Below, in pieces: positions 21,330 to 32,643 of a stretch of 64,000 nt of DNA. Position 1 is the first letter of the stretch; each line of letters starts with the position of its first letter. The position numbers were made by a program, and so were the translations under genes. Source of the stretch: Rhizomys pruinosus (Eukaryota > Chordata > Mammalia > Rodentia > Spalacidae); the NCBI GenBank assembly GCA_009823505.1, contig VZQC01009973.1, forward strand, positions 664,657 to 728,656. Direction: 5' to 3'. Under the pieces are notes generated by a model. The model was not told where the DNA came from. It did not search any database and was given only the letters and a program-made list of their open reading frames with translations.

Positions 21330-21830
21330 GATATTACAAGAAACATAGTACGAGGTTGGAGAAACCTCTCATTAAGGCATCCATCAGCATAGTCCAACTG
21401 ACTCTAAGTAACCCAGGTTACTGCTACAGCCCTTGATTGCCTCCCCGAACATGAAGATAAGACCCAATTGAAAAGAAGACATATTTCATACATAGGACTT
21501 GGAGCTGGGAAGTTGGAAGTGACATGATGCTTCCCCTCTGAAGACTACCTCACAAAGTTCTAGAGGATACTGTGCAAGCTTTTAAGGGAGAAAAAATAAA
21601 TTGATGGTCCAACCCTAGATTCAAATCTTGATAAACATGAATACTGCTAAAACAAACTGTAGTGATGCCTTAGATTTACTTTTTCCTTTGTGTTAATCTA
21701 CAGCTACCCAATTAGACATCTAGCCCTCTCAATGAGAGGGAACTCATATGTGGCACTCTAAACATAGCCAAATACCTATATCTAGAGGTCATATAGCCTT
21801 GAGAAATCCCTACCTCTGTTGCATCCCTAG
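21330..21830. repeat. Unassigned interspersed repeat X, copy 1
   Basis: Collinear with 35530-35990 in the same orientation. Shared blocks include CTTGATTGCCTCCC.GAAC, GAAGACA..ACAT, GCAAGC.TTTAAGGGAGAA, CAATTAGAC and GGAACTCAT..GTGG. Identity looks about 65-70% with indels. No coding signal was found. It may be an old LTR or an old L1 3' UTR. Confidence 0.6.
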
Positions 21831-21984
21831 GCAAATGTAATGACTTTTACCTTTTCTTGAAATGATATTTTGTGGCCTACTGAACAACATTTTGGAAATG
21901 TTCCCTGTGCAATTGAGGGAAAATATGTATATTTTTGTTTGGTTGAATAAAGTGTTCTGTATATGTACAATTGGTTGATAAATA

Positions 21985-22378
21985 GTGTTCTAGCTTCATT
22001 CTTTTGTTGTGATAAATCAATCATACCAAAAGCAACTTAGGGGAAGAAAGATATATTTAAGTGTATACTTTCATTTCACAGGCCATCATTTAGGAATTTC
22101 AAGGAAAGAAACTGAAGCAAATCCATGGTGAAACACTATTTGCTGGATCACTCTCTGGGCCACTGACCAGCTCATGTTTCCCACTAGATCCTATACAACC
22201 CAGGAACATCTGACTGGGAAATGACAATGTCCATGGTGGGTTGGGACCTCCTAAATTAAGTAACATACCCAACACAAGCTCTCACAGATATGTCCACAGG
22301 CCAACTGATACTCAGTTGAGACTAGTTATCTCCAGGCAATTCTATAATATATCAATTTTTGACAATGCTAATTAAGAC
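21985..22378 (-). mobile_element. Old solo LTR, ERVL-group, minus strand
   Basis: Reads TGTTCTAGCTTCATTCTTTTGTTGTGATAAA and CCAAAAGCAACTTAGGGGAAG at the left, then CAGGAACATC, a CTAATTAAGACA end and related blocks. This is the reverse complement of the general plan of the 17480 LTR, including the GTTTTGTCACAGCAATG motif near its end. Diverged, and no target duplication was identified. Confidence 0.55.
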
Positions 22379-23136
22379 AATTACCAACTTATTTTTTGTG
22401 TTGTTCACTAATTTTTCATAGTTGTTCTATGGACTATTGAAACAAGTATTTTATGTTCCATGTGTTTTGAAATACTTTTGTCTGAAATTTCATTGAACAT
22501 ATTTTTGAGCTATAATGCAATAAGCAATAGCTATGTTTACAACTTTTATACACTTTTTGTATATTGACACTTTCACAACTTATATTTTTCTTTCTCTTGT
22601 AGTACTTTTTGTGCCAGTCTATTTTGATGGATATAAGTGTAGCTGTATAATCTTTCAATATCTTACTGTGCCCATCAGAATGGCAGCCATGTGATCTGAA
22701 AGGATTATATGGAACTGAACAAAGAACCAGGGGGCTTGTGCAGTTTCTTTACTTTTATTTCTCTGTCCACCCAGGAGCACTAAAGAATCAGAGAGCTCTG
22801 TTTTTATTCTCATACTTTTTAGAGTCAAAACTGAATATTTATAGAACAATGAATAAACTGGCCATAATGTAGTATTTCAGCAAAACACGAACAAGATAAC
22901 ATTATAGCCATAATATCCCTTCTTGAGAGAAAAATGTGTCTATTCAGAAACTAGGGGAATGCCAAAATTCCAGTGATAACTCTGTAGCAAGAATTTTTAT
23001 ATAAACTTCCTCATCAGACAAGGCTATCCAGGCACATGTTCTCAAGTGTACAGCTTAATTTACCAAACATATTTTTTAAATCATAGGAACGCTATTTCAC
23101 AGTCCCTATATCTCCCCCTTTCAGGTTTTTTAGTTC
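22379..23136. other. Unrecognised AT-rich DNA
   Basis: Short frames on the minus strand (22434-22849) have no known domain. No element was identified. Confidence 0.5.
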
Positions 23137-23142
23137 CTCAAA

Positions 23143-23435
23143 TGTGGGAAGCCACCACATCCACCATTACAAGATGGTGCCCAGCCCGAAGGGCCACGTA
23201 GCCTGTTAATGGTAAACAACCTAAATGCGCATGCATGCTCAAGCCCGGAGCATGTAAATGAGGGTTTCAGTTGAGCACCAATCAGTAGGTGCCACATTCC
23301 TCCTAGGTCTATTTAAGCAGCACAGAGTTTGGGTTTTGGGTCTTTCGCTTCAAGCAAGTAACCCTGCAATAAACGTCTGTAGAAGAATCCTGGTGTGGCG
23401 CGTCCTCCTTGCTGGCGAGGGTGGTGGGCGTCACA
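23143..23435 (+). mobile_element. IAP-like (ERV class II) solo LTR with 6-bp target duplication
   Basis: A 293-bp LTR starting TGTGGGAAGCCACCACATCC and ending GGGCGTCACA. CTCAAA directly precedes (23137-23142) and follows (23436-23441) it. Its CACC-ATTACAAGATGG beginning, TATTTAAG box near 23310, AATAAA near 23371 and AATCCTGGTGTGG near the end match the plan of rodent IAP-type LTRs. A 6-bp duplication is typical of class II ERVs. No internal sequence remains, so it is a recombined solo LTR. The exact duplication suggests moderate age. Confidence 0.88.
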
Positions 23436-23529
23436 CTCAAAAAGATCATAGGCCAATCTAAATCCAATGTTCATAATGCAGTCTGTATAATGATTTGAAG
23501 CAATACAGGTCCACAAAGAAGGACAATAG

Positions 23530-24000
23530 CCACTACAGGGTTAAAAAATAGTTATAACAGAGTATAACCATAAAGGTAATTGAACAGAGGTCATAGAAAT
23601 TTTTAACACTTTCATCCTTGAGAGTTTGTACTTGTGGTTTAAATTGATTAAAATATTTATAAACATTAAAGAAACACATGACAGGTAATTGCTCCCAGTC
23701 AAAGTCTTCTTTCAAAAGCAGATAGTCTATTGTGGCCCAGGTATGTAGAACTGCAACTTGAAGTTCTCTGAGCATTTGATTAGTCTCCCTCAGGATTCAA
23801 CCAGTGATACTGTTGGTCTTACGGAAGACATAAGCGAAGTTTACACTTTCTTTCTGTATGACTATAACAAGTCTAGAATTAAAGACCAGGTAGGGTGATG
23901 TCACAGCCACAGAAGTACAATCAGGCAGCTGAAGATTATCATTCCTGTCTGATGTTTGAGAGCACATAAACCTGGCAATCTTAACTTCTGAAGTTAGCAG
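23530..24000 (-). pseudogene. Retroviral env (transmembrane subunit) remnant
   Basis: A minus-strand frame at 23533-23775 and its in-frame extension to about 23930 (one stop between) look like an endogenous retrovirus envelope transmembrane ectodomain. There is a helical LRELQVAVLHTW-type stretch, then a DYLLL block and a PVMCFFN block. The conserved CX6CC region is degenerate: only one of the expected cysteines is seen, with W and F at the other positions. No signal peptide or surface subunit is readable. Function is lost. The class is probably II-like, but assignment from this fragment is uncertain. Confidence 0.45.
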
Positions 24001-24820
24001 TACCAGAATAATTTCTCCATGCCCATAGACCCCATAGTAGGTAAAGTCCAGTAGATGTGGTTAAAACTAGTGTCACAAGATAGCAGCAAAGTACAATTAA
24101 AGCAAAGTCAATGGAACTACAAAATGCAGGCAACAGACAAATCCAGAGACATGTGACATATTTTTCCTTTGTGTCAATACTATCTTCTACAATATTTTAC
24201 TAAACAAGATGAGTCATTATTGGTCTCATGAACTTCCTCTTGAGGAAAGCAGGAAGAGGCAGATCCCCCGGTACATTAAAAAGAAGTTTTCTACAGCCCA
24301 TTTTGAGTCAAATGCAACTACATATTGGGGTCCAGCCCTTCAGGAACAATAAGTTTTACTAGGGAAATTGTGACTAAAAGAGCTATGTAAATAATATGTG
24401 CATTTCCCTTCTATAACTTAGCACATGTATATAACCTTGCACCTGTAGTCTCTAAAGTGTCCTTGATGATACTGTTTAGTATTATTTCAGATTGGTTGAT
24501 CAGAGAAAATCTGCCAACTTCCCAAACAACAATTTGCCTGACCTGAAGACTTCTTTTCCATATTTGTACCAAAACTTCACCCTAAAGGAAAGAAAAAGTT
24601 CACTTGACAATTTCTGCCTCTATAGAGACACAGGCATATACTTTACTCCACAGCTTAATATACCAAGCTAGCCACGAATCACTTCTTATACCATACCAGC
24701 ACTGGAACCCTACAGTTTCTTCACTTTATGTTTCATTATATTGGTCTCATATTCTGCTAAAGTTTCAAACATTAAATTATATAAAGCCCCAGATAACCTG
24801 CCCGTGGTATGTCTAGGATT
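24001..24820. other. Unrecognised DNA left of the ERVL provirus
   Basis: No readable retroviral motif was found here, although env or integrase remnants of the same old ERV could be hidden by decay. Confidence 0.4.
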
Positions 24821-24825
24821 CTAAA

Positions 24826-25296
24826 TGTGATGGCTAATCCTGGGTGTGAATTTGACTGGACAAAGGAACAAATAAGAGAAAATGGATCTTCTGATTGGAC
24901 CACCTCAACCTGGATGGCCCACCCCAAATGTGGGCGTTACCTTCTGCCGGCAGGCAGTATTAAAGGCCATGGCAAAGGGAGCTGGTACCTTTTTTCCTGT
25001 GGCCTGCCTCTCTCTAACTGGTGAGTTTGTCTTGCTGCTGTGATCAACCATACGGATCCCAGCGTGTACTGAAACTGGCAGATCTCCTGGAACCCATCGG
25101 GCCTTCAGCACCAGATTGGGACTACTGAGACATCCAGTCTTGCAGACTGAGCAGTTCCCTGGATTCTCAGCCTCTCCAGTTTGGCGCTTCTACTGTTGGA
25201 CTCCTTGAACTCTGTCACGTGAGCAATCAATAAATTGTATATAGCTATATATTTGTCCTGTTACTTCTGTTTCTTTAGAGAACCCTGACTAATACA
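24826..25296 (+). promoter_or_regulatory. 5' LTR of the ERVL provirus
   Basis: TGTGATGG...TAATACA, 471 bp. It has a TATTAAAGG box near 24957 as TATA candidate and AATAAA at 25229-25234. The TGTGATGGYTAAT...TTTGACTGG start resembles mammalian ERVL-type LTRs. Confidence 0.92.
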
Positions 25297-25301
25297 GATT
25301 T

Positions 25302-25316
25302 TAGTACCAGAAGTGG
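25302..25316 (+). other. Primer binding site, leucine-tRNA type
   Basis: TAGTACCAGAAGTGG, five bases after the LTR. It differs from the usual TGGTACCAGAAGTGG by one G-to-A change. Confidence 0.8.
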
Positions 25317-25340
25317 TTCTAGAGAAACAGAATTGAAAGG

Positions 25341-27027
25341 ATGAATTTCTTTAGTGGGCTTGGTAGTTTCTGGAGCCAGTTCTCCAACCCAATGAAGCCT
25401 AGAGTTACTGAAGGCTCTCCTGGTGGCATGAAGAGGAATGATAATCCTTGGTGCAGACTATTTGATGTAATTATGAAGATAGATCCATTTGACTCACCTA
25501 ACTCGCCTCTTGTGAGAAGCAAGGAATTTAGCGACTCTGTATATAAAACATTGGAGAAATTGTGGAAAAATAAGGAAAATAATGATGTTGCCTTGCTGCT
25601 CCTAACATTTCTGGACAAAGTGATAGAGGAAAATAAGGAGCTCAGTGATAAAAATGACCAGCTCAGGATTTGAAACAACAGATTAAAGGTTTCCAAGTGT
25701 GCTCTGGAAGAGAATCTTCTCTCCAGCAGCCAAATAGCTAAAACGGCAGAAAATCAAGCTGGAGCCCTTATTATACGTTTGGCTGATTTACAACGCAAAT
25801 TTAATTCCCAGCCACGAAGAGTGTCAGCAGTCAAAGTGAGAGCACTGGTGGGGAAATGGTGGAATCCTGAAACTTGGGATGGAGATGTGTGGGAGAACCA
25901 CGATGATGAGTATTTTGAACCCTTGGATTCTGAGGGATTTTCTTTATCTGAGGAATTAATCTCCCCACCCTCAGCAGAGAATCCACACCCTGAAGATCCT
26001 TCCTCCCCACCCTTGCCTGAGGAAACTAATCTCCCCCTCCCAGTGGGAGCTAATGTCCCTCAGGTCCCATCAATTGTTGCCTCTAGACCTATAACCAGAT
26101 TGAAGTCTAAGCAAGCCCCTAAAGGTGAGATAGAATATCTGGTCAACAAGGAGGTGCACTACACCACTAAAGAAATTAATGAGTTTGCCGATTCAATCCC
26201 GGCAGAAGCCTATGGAATATGTGTGCGAATGGATTTTAATGGTGTGGGATAATGGTGGAAGGATTATAAAATTGGATCTTGCTGAGTTTATCGATATGAG
26301 CCCACTGAGTAGAGATTCTAGGTTTAACATGGAAACTCGAGCAGTTAAAAAAGGTGTTAAAAGTTTATTTGAATGGTTGGCTGACATATTTATTAAAACA
26401 TGGCCTAACAGTGAGTTAGAGATGCCTGATATTCCTTGGCTTAGTATTGATGAAGGGATTGTGAGGATCAGGTATATGGGCATGCTCCTGTAGTTTTGAA
26501 GTGTAAAACCACATTTTCCACAATATGAGGACCCAGAGGACATGCCTTTCACTGAGTTTATAAGAAGGAAAGTACTGAAAAAGACACCAGAACATTTGAA
26601 GAGCTTTGTTTTTGCTCATTTTCTTACGCCAGATCTTACAGTTAGAGAAGCTGTTGCTCGCTTACATAAATTAAATATACACATAATAGGCTTAACAGGA
26701 CCTCAGGGTCAGTGTCAGTTGGAAGCACTGAATCACAGAAGGCCAGATGAGTGTAGTTATCATAGTTATCATAATGGGCGGCGAAGGCAAAGCAATGCCT
26801 ATAATGGCATGACATGAAATGATCTTTGGAACTGGCTAATTAATCATGGTGTTCCCAGGAACCAAATACATAAGAAGCTTACTAAGTTTTTATTTGATCT
26901 GTATAAGCAGAAAAGCTCTAGAACAAATGACAGGAAGTCAACATTGGATTTCAGCAGTAGTGAATCCCGTCCAGTTAACCAGTTTCCAGACTTGAGACAG
27001 TTCACAGACCCAGAACCCCTTGAATGA
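25341..27027 (+). pseudogene. ERVL gag remnant
   Basis: Structural polyprotein of an ERVL element. The Met at 25341 begins a frame with FDVIMKIDPFDSPNSP and a coiled-coil-like LLLLTFLDKVIEENKELSDK segment, broken by TGA at 25671-25673. The same frame resumes (25779-26252, proline-rich middle around 25970-26060). A frameshift near 26220-26250 moves it to another frame, which carries on to 27025-27027 with extra stops at 26491 and 26815. The readable parts align in order with one gag. The final TGA is where gag would normally end before pro. Non-functional. Confidence 0.85.
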
Positions 27028-27450
27028 AGGGGTGGCCTGGTTCCAGTGAGGAAGGACCTTGTCACAATACCAAAGAGTTATGCTGTTTGCCTTCCTCCTG
27101 TCCTTCCCCAGAGGGACCTGAGGCCTTTTACTGGGGTAACTGTACACTGGGGAGAAGGAAATAATCAGACCTTTCAAGGCCTACTGGATACTGGTTCTGA
27201 GTTGACACTGATCCCAGGAGACCCTAAAAAGCATTGTGGCCCTACGGTTAAATTAGGATCTATGGAGGTAAGGTAATAAATGGAGTTTTGGCTGAAGTCC
27301 GACTCACAGTGGGCCCAGTGGGTCCCAGAACTCATCCTGTGGTTATTTCCCCAGTCCCAGAATGTATAATTGGGATAGATATACTTAGAAATTGGCAGAA
27401 TCCCCACATTGGTTCCCTGACCTGTGGAGTGAGGGCTATTATGGTTTGAA
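27028..27450 (+). pseudogene. ERVL aspartic protease remnant
   Basis: The retroviral protease active site LLDTGSELTLIP lies at 27181-27216, with catalytic Asp at 27187. It is downstream of a QRDLRPF..VTVHWG segment. The first part shares the last gag frame and stops at 27274-27276. The following GVLAEVRLTVGPVG and IIGIDIL segments are in the pol frame, so a frameshift lies near 27273. Inactive. Confidence 0.85.
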
Positions 27451-27499
27451 AGGCCAAATGGAAACCATTGGTGTTGCCTCTACCAGGGAAAATAGTGAA

Positions 27500-28245
27500 C
27501 TAAAAACAGTATCGTATCCCTGGAGGGATTGCAGAAATTAGTGCCACCACCAAGGATTTGAAAGATGCAGGGGTGGTGATTCCTACCACATCTCCATTTA
27601 ACTCTCCAATTTGGCCTGTGCAAAAGAAAGTTGGATCATGGAGAATGACAGTTCACTATCAAAAACTCAACCAAGTGGTGACACCAATTGCAGCCGCTGT
27701 TCCAGATGTGGTGTCCTTACTTGAGCAGATTAATATGTCTCCTGGTACCTGGTATGCAGCTATTGATCTGACCCATGCTTTTTTCTCAGTACCAGTTCAT
27801 AAGGACCACCAGAAGCAATTTGCTTTCAGCTGGCAAGGCCAACAGTATATCTTTACTGTCTTACCTCAAGGGTATGTTAATTCTCCAGCTTTGTGCCATG
27901 ACTTAGTTAGAAGGGATCTTGATCTCCTGACTCTTCCCAAAAATATCACACTGTTCCACTATATTGATGATGTTATGCTGATTGGACCCAGTGAACAGGA
28001 GGTAGCAGCTAGTTTAGACTTATTGGTAAAGCATATGCGCATGAGAGGATGGGAAATAAACCCAACTAAAATTTAAGGGCCATCTACCTCAGTGAAGTTT
28101 CTAGGGGTTCGGTGGTGTGGAGCATGCAGAGACATTCGTTCTAAGGTAAAGAATAAGTTGTTGCACCCGGCCCCTCCCTCCACCAAGAAGGAAGCACAAT
28201 GTTTGGTGGGACTTTTTGGATTCTGGAGGTAGCAAATTCCTCATC
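27500..28245 (+). pseudogene. ERVL reverse transcriptase remnant
   Basis: RNA-dependent DNA polymerase of the ERVL pol. The palm motifs are preserved: WYAAIDLTHAFFSVP (catalytic Asp at ~27765), VLPQGYVNSPALCHD, and YIDD with its two Asp at ~27966-27971. The open part is 27558-28076 and ends in TAA at 28074. The frame then continues open to a TAG near 28231. Stops also precede it near 27448 and 27499. The frame itself is not shifted. Catalytic residues survive but no full domain can be made. Confidence 0.93.
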
Positions 28246-29250
28246 TGGGTGTGTTACTACGACCCATATATCAGGTGACTCAGAAGGCAGAAAATTTTGA
28301 GTGGGGCTTGGAAAAGGAAAAGGCTCTTCAACAGGTCCAGGCTGCAGGGCAGGCTGCTCTGCCCCTAGGGCCATATGATCCAGCAGATCCAATTGTGCTT
28401 GAGGTATCAGTGGCAGATAGAGATGCCGTCTGGAGTCTGTGGCAGGCTCCCATGGGAGAATCACAGTGGAGGTCCTTGGGATTTTGGAGTAAGGCTCTAC
28501 CTTCCTCTGAAAACAAATATTCTCCTTTTTAGAGACAGCTCTTAGCCTGCTATTGTGCCTTAGTGGAAACTGAACGCTTGACAATGGGCCACCAAGTCAC
28601 CATGTGACCTGAGCTGCCCATCATGAGCTGGGTGTTATCTGATCCACCAGACCATAAAGGAGCACGTGCACAGCAACAGTCCATTATCAAATGGAAGTGG
28701 TACATACGTGACAGGGCCTGGGCAGGCCCTGAGGGCACAAGCAAGCTGCAAGAAGAAGTTGCCCAAATACCTATGGTTCCCACTCCTGTTACAATGCTTC
28801 CTGTGGTTAAACATGCACCTATGACTTCATGGGGTTTGCCCAAAGATCAGTTGACCGAGGAAGAGAAGACTAGGGTCTGGTTTACTGATGGTTCTGCATA
28901 CTATGCAGGCAACACCCAGAGGTGGACAGCTGCAGGATTATAGCCAATTTCTGAAACAACCCTAAAGGATACTGGTGAAAGAAAGTCTTCACAGTGGGCA
29001 GAACTTCGGGCAGTGCACATGGTTGTGCATTTTGCCTGGAAGGAGAAATTGTCAGAGGTTCGATTATATACTGATTCATGGGCTGTAGCCAATGGTTTGG
29101 CTGGATGGTCAGGGACTTGGAAGGAGCATGACTGGAAAATTGGTGAGAAAGACATTTGGGGAAGAAGTATGTGGATAGAGCTGTCTGAATGGTCAAAGGA
29201 TATGAAGATGCTTGTGTCTCATGTAAATGCTCATCAAAAGGTGATCTAGG
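28246..29250 (+). pseudogene. ERVL connection and RNase H remnant
   Basis: Continues in the same frame as RT. The connection region is at 28251-28532. RNase H residues are seen at TDGS (Asp at 28887), WAELRA (Glu at 29001), YTDSW (Asp at 29073) and the SHVNAHQ block near 29217. In-frame stops fall near 28530, 28605, 28941 and 29247. Most stops sit where a single C-to-T change in a CAA/CAG/CGA codon would explain them, judging from the local reading. Confidence 0.9.
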
Positions 29251-30137
29251 CAGAGGATGAGTTTAATAATCAAGTATATCGGATGAATCATTCTGGGGAT
29301 AGTCAGCCTCTTTCCCTAGCTATCCCTCTTGTTGCTCAATAGGCCCATGAACAAAGTGGTCATGGTGGCAGAAATGGAGGTTATGCATGGGCTCGACAGC
29401 ATGGACTTCCACTCACCAAGGCTGATCTGGCTATAGCTGCTGCCGAGTGCCAGATTTGCCAGCAGCAGAGACCAACATTGAGCCCCCGATATTTTGCTAT
29501 TCCCCGGGATGACCAGCCAGAAACCTGGTGGCAGGTTGACTACATTGGACCACTTCCATCCTGGAGAGGACAGCATTTTGTCCTTACAGGAATAGATACT
29601 TATTCTGTTTATGGGTTTGCCTTTCCTGCACATAATGCTTCTGCAAAAACTACCATCCAGGGACTTACACAATGCCTTATCCATCATCATGGTATTCCTC
29701 ATAGCATTGCTTCTGACCAAGGGACTCACTTCACAGCCAAAAAATTGCGACAGTGGGCCCATGGTCATGGTATCCACTGTTCTTACCATGTTCCCCACCA
29801 CCCAGAAGCAGCTGGTTTGAGAGAACGATGGAATGGCCTCTTGAAGACACAGTTACAGTGCCAATTAGGTAACAATACCCTTGAGAGCTGGGGCAAAGTT
29901 CTCCAACAGGCAGTATATGCTTTGAATCAGTGCCCACTATATGGTACTCTTTCTCCTACAGCCAGAATTCATGGGTCCAGGAACCAAGGAGTGGAATTGG
30001 GAGTGATTCCACTCACTATCACCCCTAGTGACCCAGTAGGAAATTTTTTGCTTCCTGTACCCAGGACCTTGCGTTTTGCTGGTATAGATGTTTTGGCTCC
30101 AAAGGGGGGGGAGAGCTTTTGCCAGGAGATACAGTAA
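29251..30137 (+). pseudogene. ERVL integrase remnant
   Basis: Integrase joins viral DNA to the host genome. The zinc-binding HHCC region lies at 29345-29465 (HEQSGHGG ... CQICQQQ), with one in-frame TAG near 29341. The catalytic core is open from 29478 to 30137. Its triad is Asp ~29538 (VDYIGPLP), Asp ~29715 (SDQGTHF) and Glu ~29823 (GLRERWNG), the last two separated by exactly 35 residues (D,D-35-E). This is the best-preserved reading frame in the window, 219 codons, and runs into the dUTPase linker. Confidence 0.95.
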
Positions 30138-30378
30138 ATGTTCCATTGAACTGGAAGATAAGACTTCCCCCTGGCCACTTTGGGCTTCTACAGCCCTTAA
30201 GCCAACAGGCTAAGGAAGGGATAACAGTCATAGGGGGAGTGATTGATCCAGACTACCAGTAGGAGATTGGACTTTTTCTCCACAATGGGGTCAAGGAAGA
30301 TTATGTCTGGAAGGCAGGAGATGCTGTAGGGTACCTTCTGGTGCAACCATGTCCTATGATTAAGGTCAATGGGATTAC
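30090..30378 (+). pseudogene. ERVL dUTPase remnant, part 1
   Basis: dUTPase lowers dUTP. ERVL elements carry it after integrase. Readable motifs are PPGHFGLL near 30165 and GVIDPDYQ near 30236. The reading frame differs from integrase, with the shift at a run of eight G (about 30102-30110). A TAG at 30260-30262 interrupts it. The domain is cut by the nested LTR element beginning at 30379. Confidence 0.85.
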
Positions 30379-31648
30379 TGTATTAGTCACTTTGCTGTTG
30401 CTGTGATAAAACACTATGACCAAGGAGCTTATAAAAGGAAGTGTTTATTTGAGCTTATGATTGACAGTTCCAGGGAATTAGAGTCCATTGTGGTGGGAGG
30501 CATGGCGGCTGGATCTGGAGCAGGAAGCCAAGAGTCATATCTCGCAAAGAGCACAGGAAGAAGAGAGAGGGCAACTGTAGACCACGAGGCTTGTCAAACT
30601 CAATAAGCCTGCCCCCAATAACGTACTTCCTCTAGCACGGCCACACCTTCTAAAACCTCCAAAACCAGTGCCACAAACTGGAGACAAATGTCTGAATACT
30701 TATAGCCTACGGGGTACACTCATTCAAACCACCCCATTCCACTCCCTGGCCCCCATAGGCTCCTGACCATATAAAATGCAAAATTCATTTAGTCCAACCT
30801 TAAAAGTCCCCATAGTCTTTACCAGTTTCAATGCCATTCAAAAGTCTACATTCCAAAATCTCTTCTGAGACTCAGGCCAATCTCCTAAACTGTAAGGCCC
30901 TGTAAAATCAAAAGACAAATTGCACACTCCCAACGTACAGTGGAACTGAATACACATTCCCATTCCAAAAGGGAGGAATAGAGGCATAGTGAGGAAATAC
31001 TGGACCAAAACAAGACCAAAAACCAGCAGGGCACACTCCAAATCCAGTAGCTCCACATGCAACTTCTGGGACTTGATTTCCAAAGGGCTTAGATGGCTCA
31101 GCTCTTCCAGCTTTGCTTGCAGCATACATCTCTTTCTTAGGCCGCTACCACTCCTTGTATGCAGCTCTCCTTGGAAAATATCTCACAGCTCTGCCATCTC
31201 GAATATCTTCTTGCGTCTCCACTGCCAACCAGACATCACATTCACAGCTTCATGCAATGGCCTATCAGGGCCTTCTTTATGCAGGGACGCCCCTGCTACA
31301 TTCTGCCTGGCCTCTTTGGCTCTCTGAAACCGTGGAGGAAGAACTGATTACCCCTTCACTCTTGCAAACTTCATGCCTCTAAAGCCAGCACCCCATGAAT
31401 GAAACTGCTGAGTTTGGCTGCAAGTTTGGGATGGACCCTGGCCGATTTCAACCACATTTGCATCTTTTCTCTGCCCTGGACTCGTTGGAGGATTAGCTGT
31501 GTGTCTTCTTGCCCTGACAGTACTGATTCTTTTGTTTACTTGTAAATCTCCAGGCCTCTCCTTAATCACTTTAGTCTCCTTATGAAAGGGAGCATCTCCT
31601 TCAGAAGCCTTGGCCACACCTTTAATCTTCCTAGTGTACTTTTCAGTT

Positions 31649-32070
31649 TCAAACTACATTCTGCATTTCCTTCTGCCCCATTTGTTCTTTTTCACTGTAG
31701 ATCTGTATAATATTCACCACTAAAAGCCACGCCACCATTTCTACATTAGGCTGTCTTGAAATATCCTCCACCAAAGACATTAGTCCATTGCTTTTCAACT
31801 TAGCATCAGGCAAGCATCTGGGCTGTGGGCAAACTGCTGCCAGACTCTTTATCAAAATATCCCAGTTGCTGCCTAAGTCTTTATTTTCCTCTGGAACTAC
31901 ATTTTTTGCAGCAATGCTTTCTTCCAGGCTTCTACTAGAATGGCCCCTTAACCTCTGCTTATAGTAGTTAACAGCTTTTCTAGCCCAAAGTTCCAAAGTC
32001 TTCCACATTTCTCCAAACATCCACATGGTCAGGTTCTTCACAGCCAACAGCCCACTCATTCGTGGTCTAA
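31649..32070 (-). pseudogene. Conserved internal reading frame of element N, copy 1
   Basis: A frame just downstream of the primer-site region reads SGLLAVKNLTMWMFGEMWKT and continues through SSRSLEES, VVPEENKDLGSN and SLVEDISRQP to about 31649. Copy 2 of the element (44232-44645) keeps the same frame without a stop. I do not recognise the domain; its position suggests a gag-derived remnant. Differences between the copies are mostly amino-acid changing, so neither copy looks protected by selection. Confidence 0.55.
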
Positions 32071-32084
32071 CCAAAATTCTAACT

Positions 32085-32475
32085 TGTATTTTAGTCCACT
32101 CTCCTATTCTGTCGAGCTGTGAATAAAACACCATGACCAGGAACTTATAAAAGGAAGTGGTTTCTTTGAGCTTATGATTGACGGTTCCAGGGAAATTAGA
32201 GTCCACCATAGTGAGGAGGCATGGGTGGACAGGATTTCTGGGGCCAGGAAGCCAAGGTGTCACAATTTTCACAATAAGAGTTCACAAGACTTGAGAGATA
32301 GCAACTGTAGAACCACGGAGGCTGTGTTAAACTCACTAGCCTTTTCCCCCAAATAAATTGTCTTCCTCTAAGCATGGCACGCCTTCTAAGACCTCCAATA
32401 AACAGTGCCACGCAAACTGGAGACAAATGTCTGAATATTACAGCCTCATGGGGGACACTCTTTCAAATCACCACA
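32085..32475 (-). repeat. 5' LTR of element N copy 1, indel-rich
   Basis: 391 bp against 356-358 bp for the other three LTRs of this family. Extra single bases are scattered throughout (for example AATAAAACACC, CCAATAAACAGTGCCACGCAAACTGG). Confidence 0.85.
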
Positions 32476-32480
32476 ATTAG

Positions 32481-32643
32481 GGAAACTCCCAACAACCACA
32501 AACAGTACAGTACTAATTCAAATTATGGTCCAGATCCTTTCAGAGATATGAATGCTATGTGGTCACTCCTGGCGCAGGGAGCGTCAAAGTACCTCGCAGC
32601 AACTCGCTTAGCCACAAAACGTGGTCTGTTTGGCCTCAGCTGA
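32481..32643 (+). pseudogene. ERVL dUTPase/3' coding remnant, part 2
   Basis: After the nested element the ERVL resumes. A frame compatible with the interrupted dUTPase frame runs through NNHKQYS and NYGPDPF to KRGLFGLS and a TGA at 32641-32643. This is the expected C-terminal end of pol. The segment confirms that the LTR element inserted into an existing provirus. Confidence 0.65.

Larger units (their letters stand above)
30379..32475 (-). mobile_element. Nested non-autonomous LTR element N, copy 1, minus strand
   Basis: Bounded by LTRs (30379-30736 and 32085-32475) around ~1.35 kb, with flanking ATTAC (30374-30378) and ATTAG (32476-32480), an imperfect 5-bp duplication. ERVL dUTPase-side sequence continues on the far side. 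Read on the minus strand, LTRs run TG...CA with AATAAA before their end and a purine tract GGGAGTGGAA precedes the 3' LTR. It matches 42862-45008 throughout. No gag-pol homology was recognised. A conserved short frame is described separately. The 5' LTR (32085-32475) is unusually indel-rich. Confidence 0.9.

Noticed and set aside
23143..24000. IAP-like LTR and env remnant as one provirus
   Set aside because: The LTR has its own perfect 6-bp duplication on both sides and is on the opposite strand to the env remnant.
30838..31382. Several overlapping short frames on both strands
   Set aside because: They fall in the internal part of element N and occur equally in copy 2 (43328-43828); shadows of repeat sequence.
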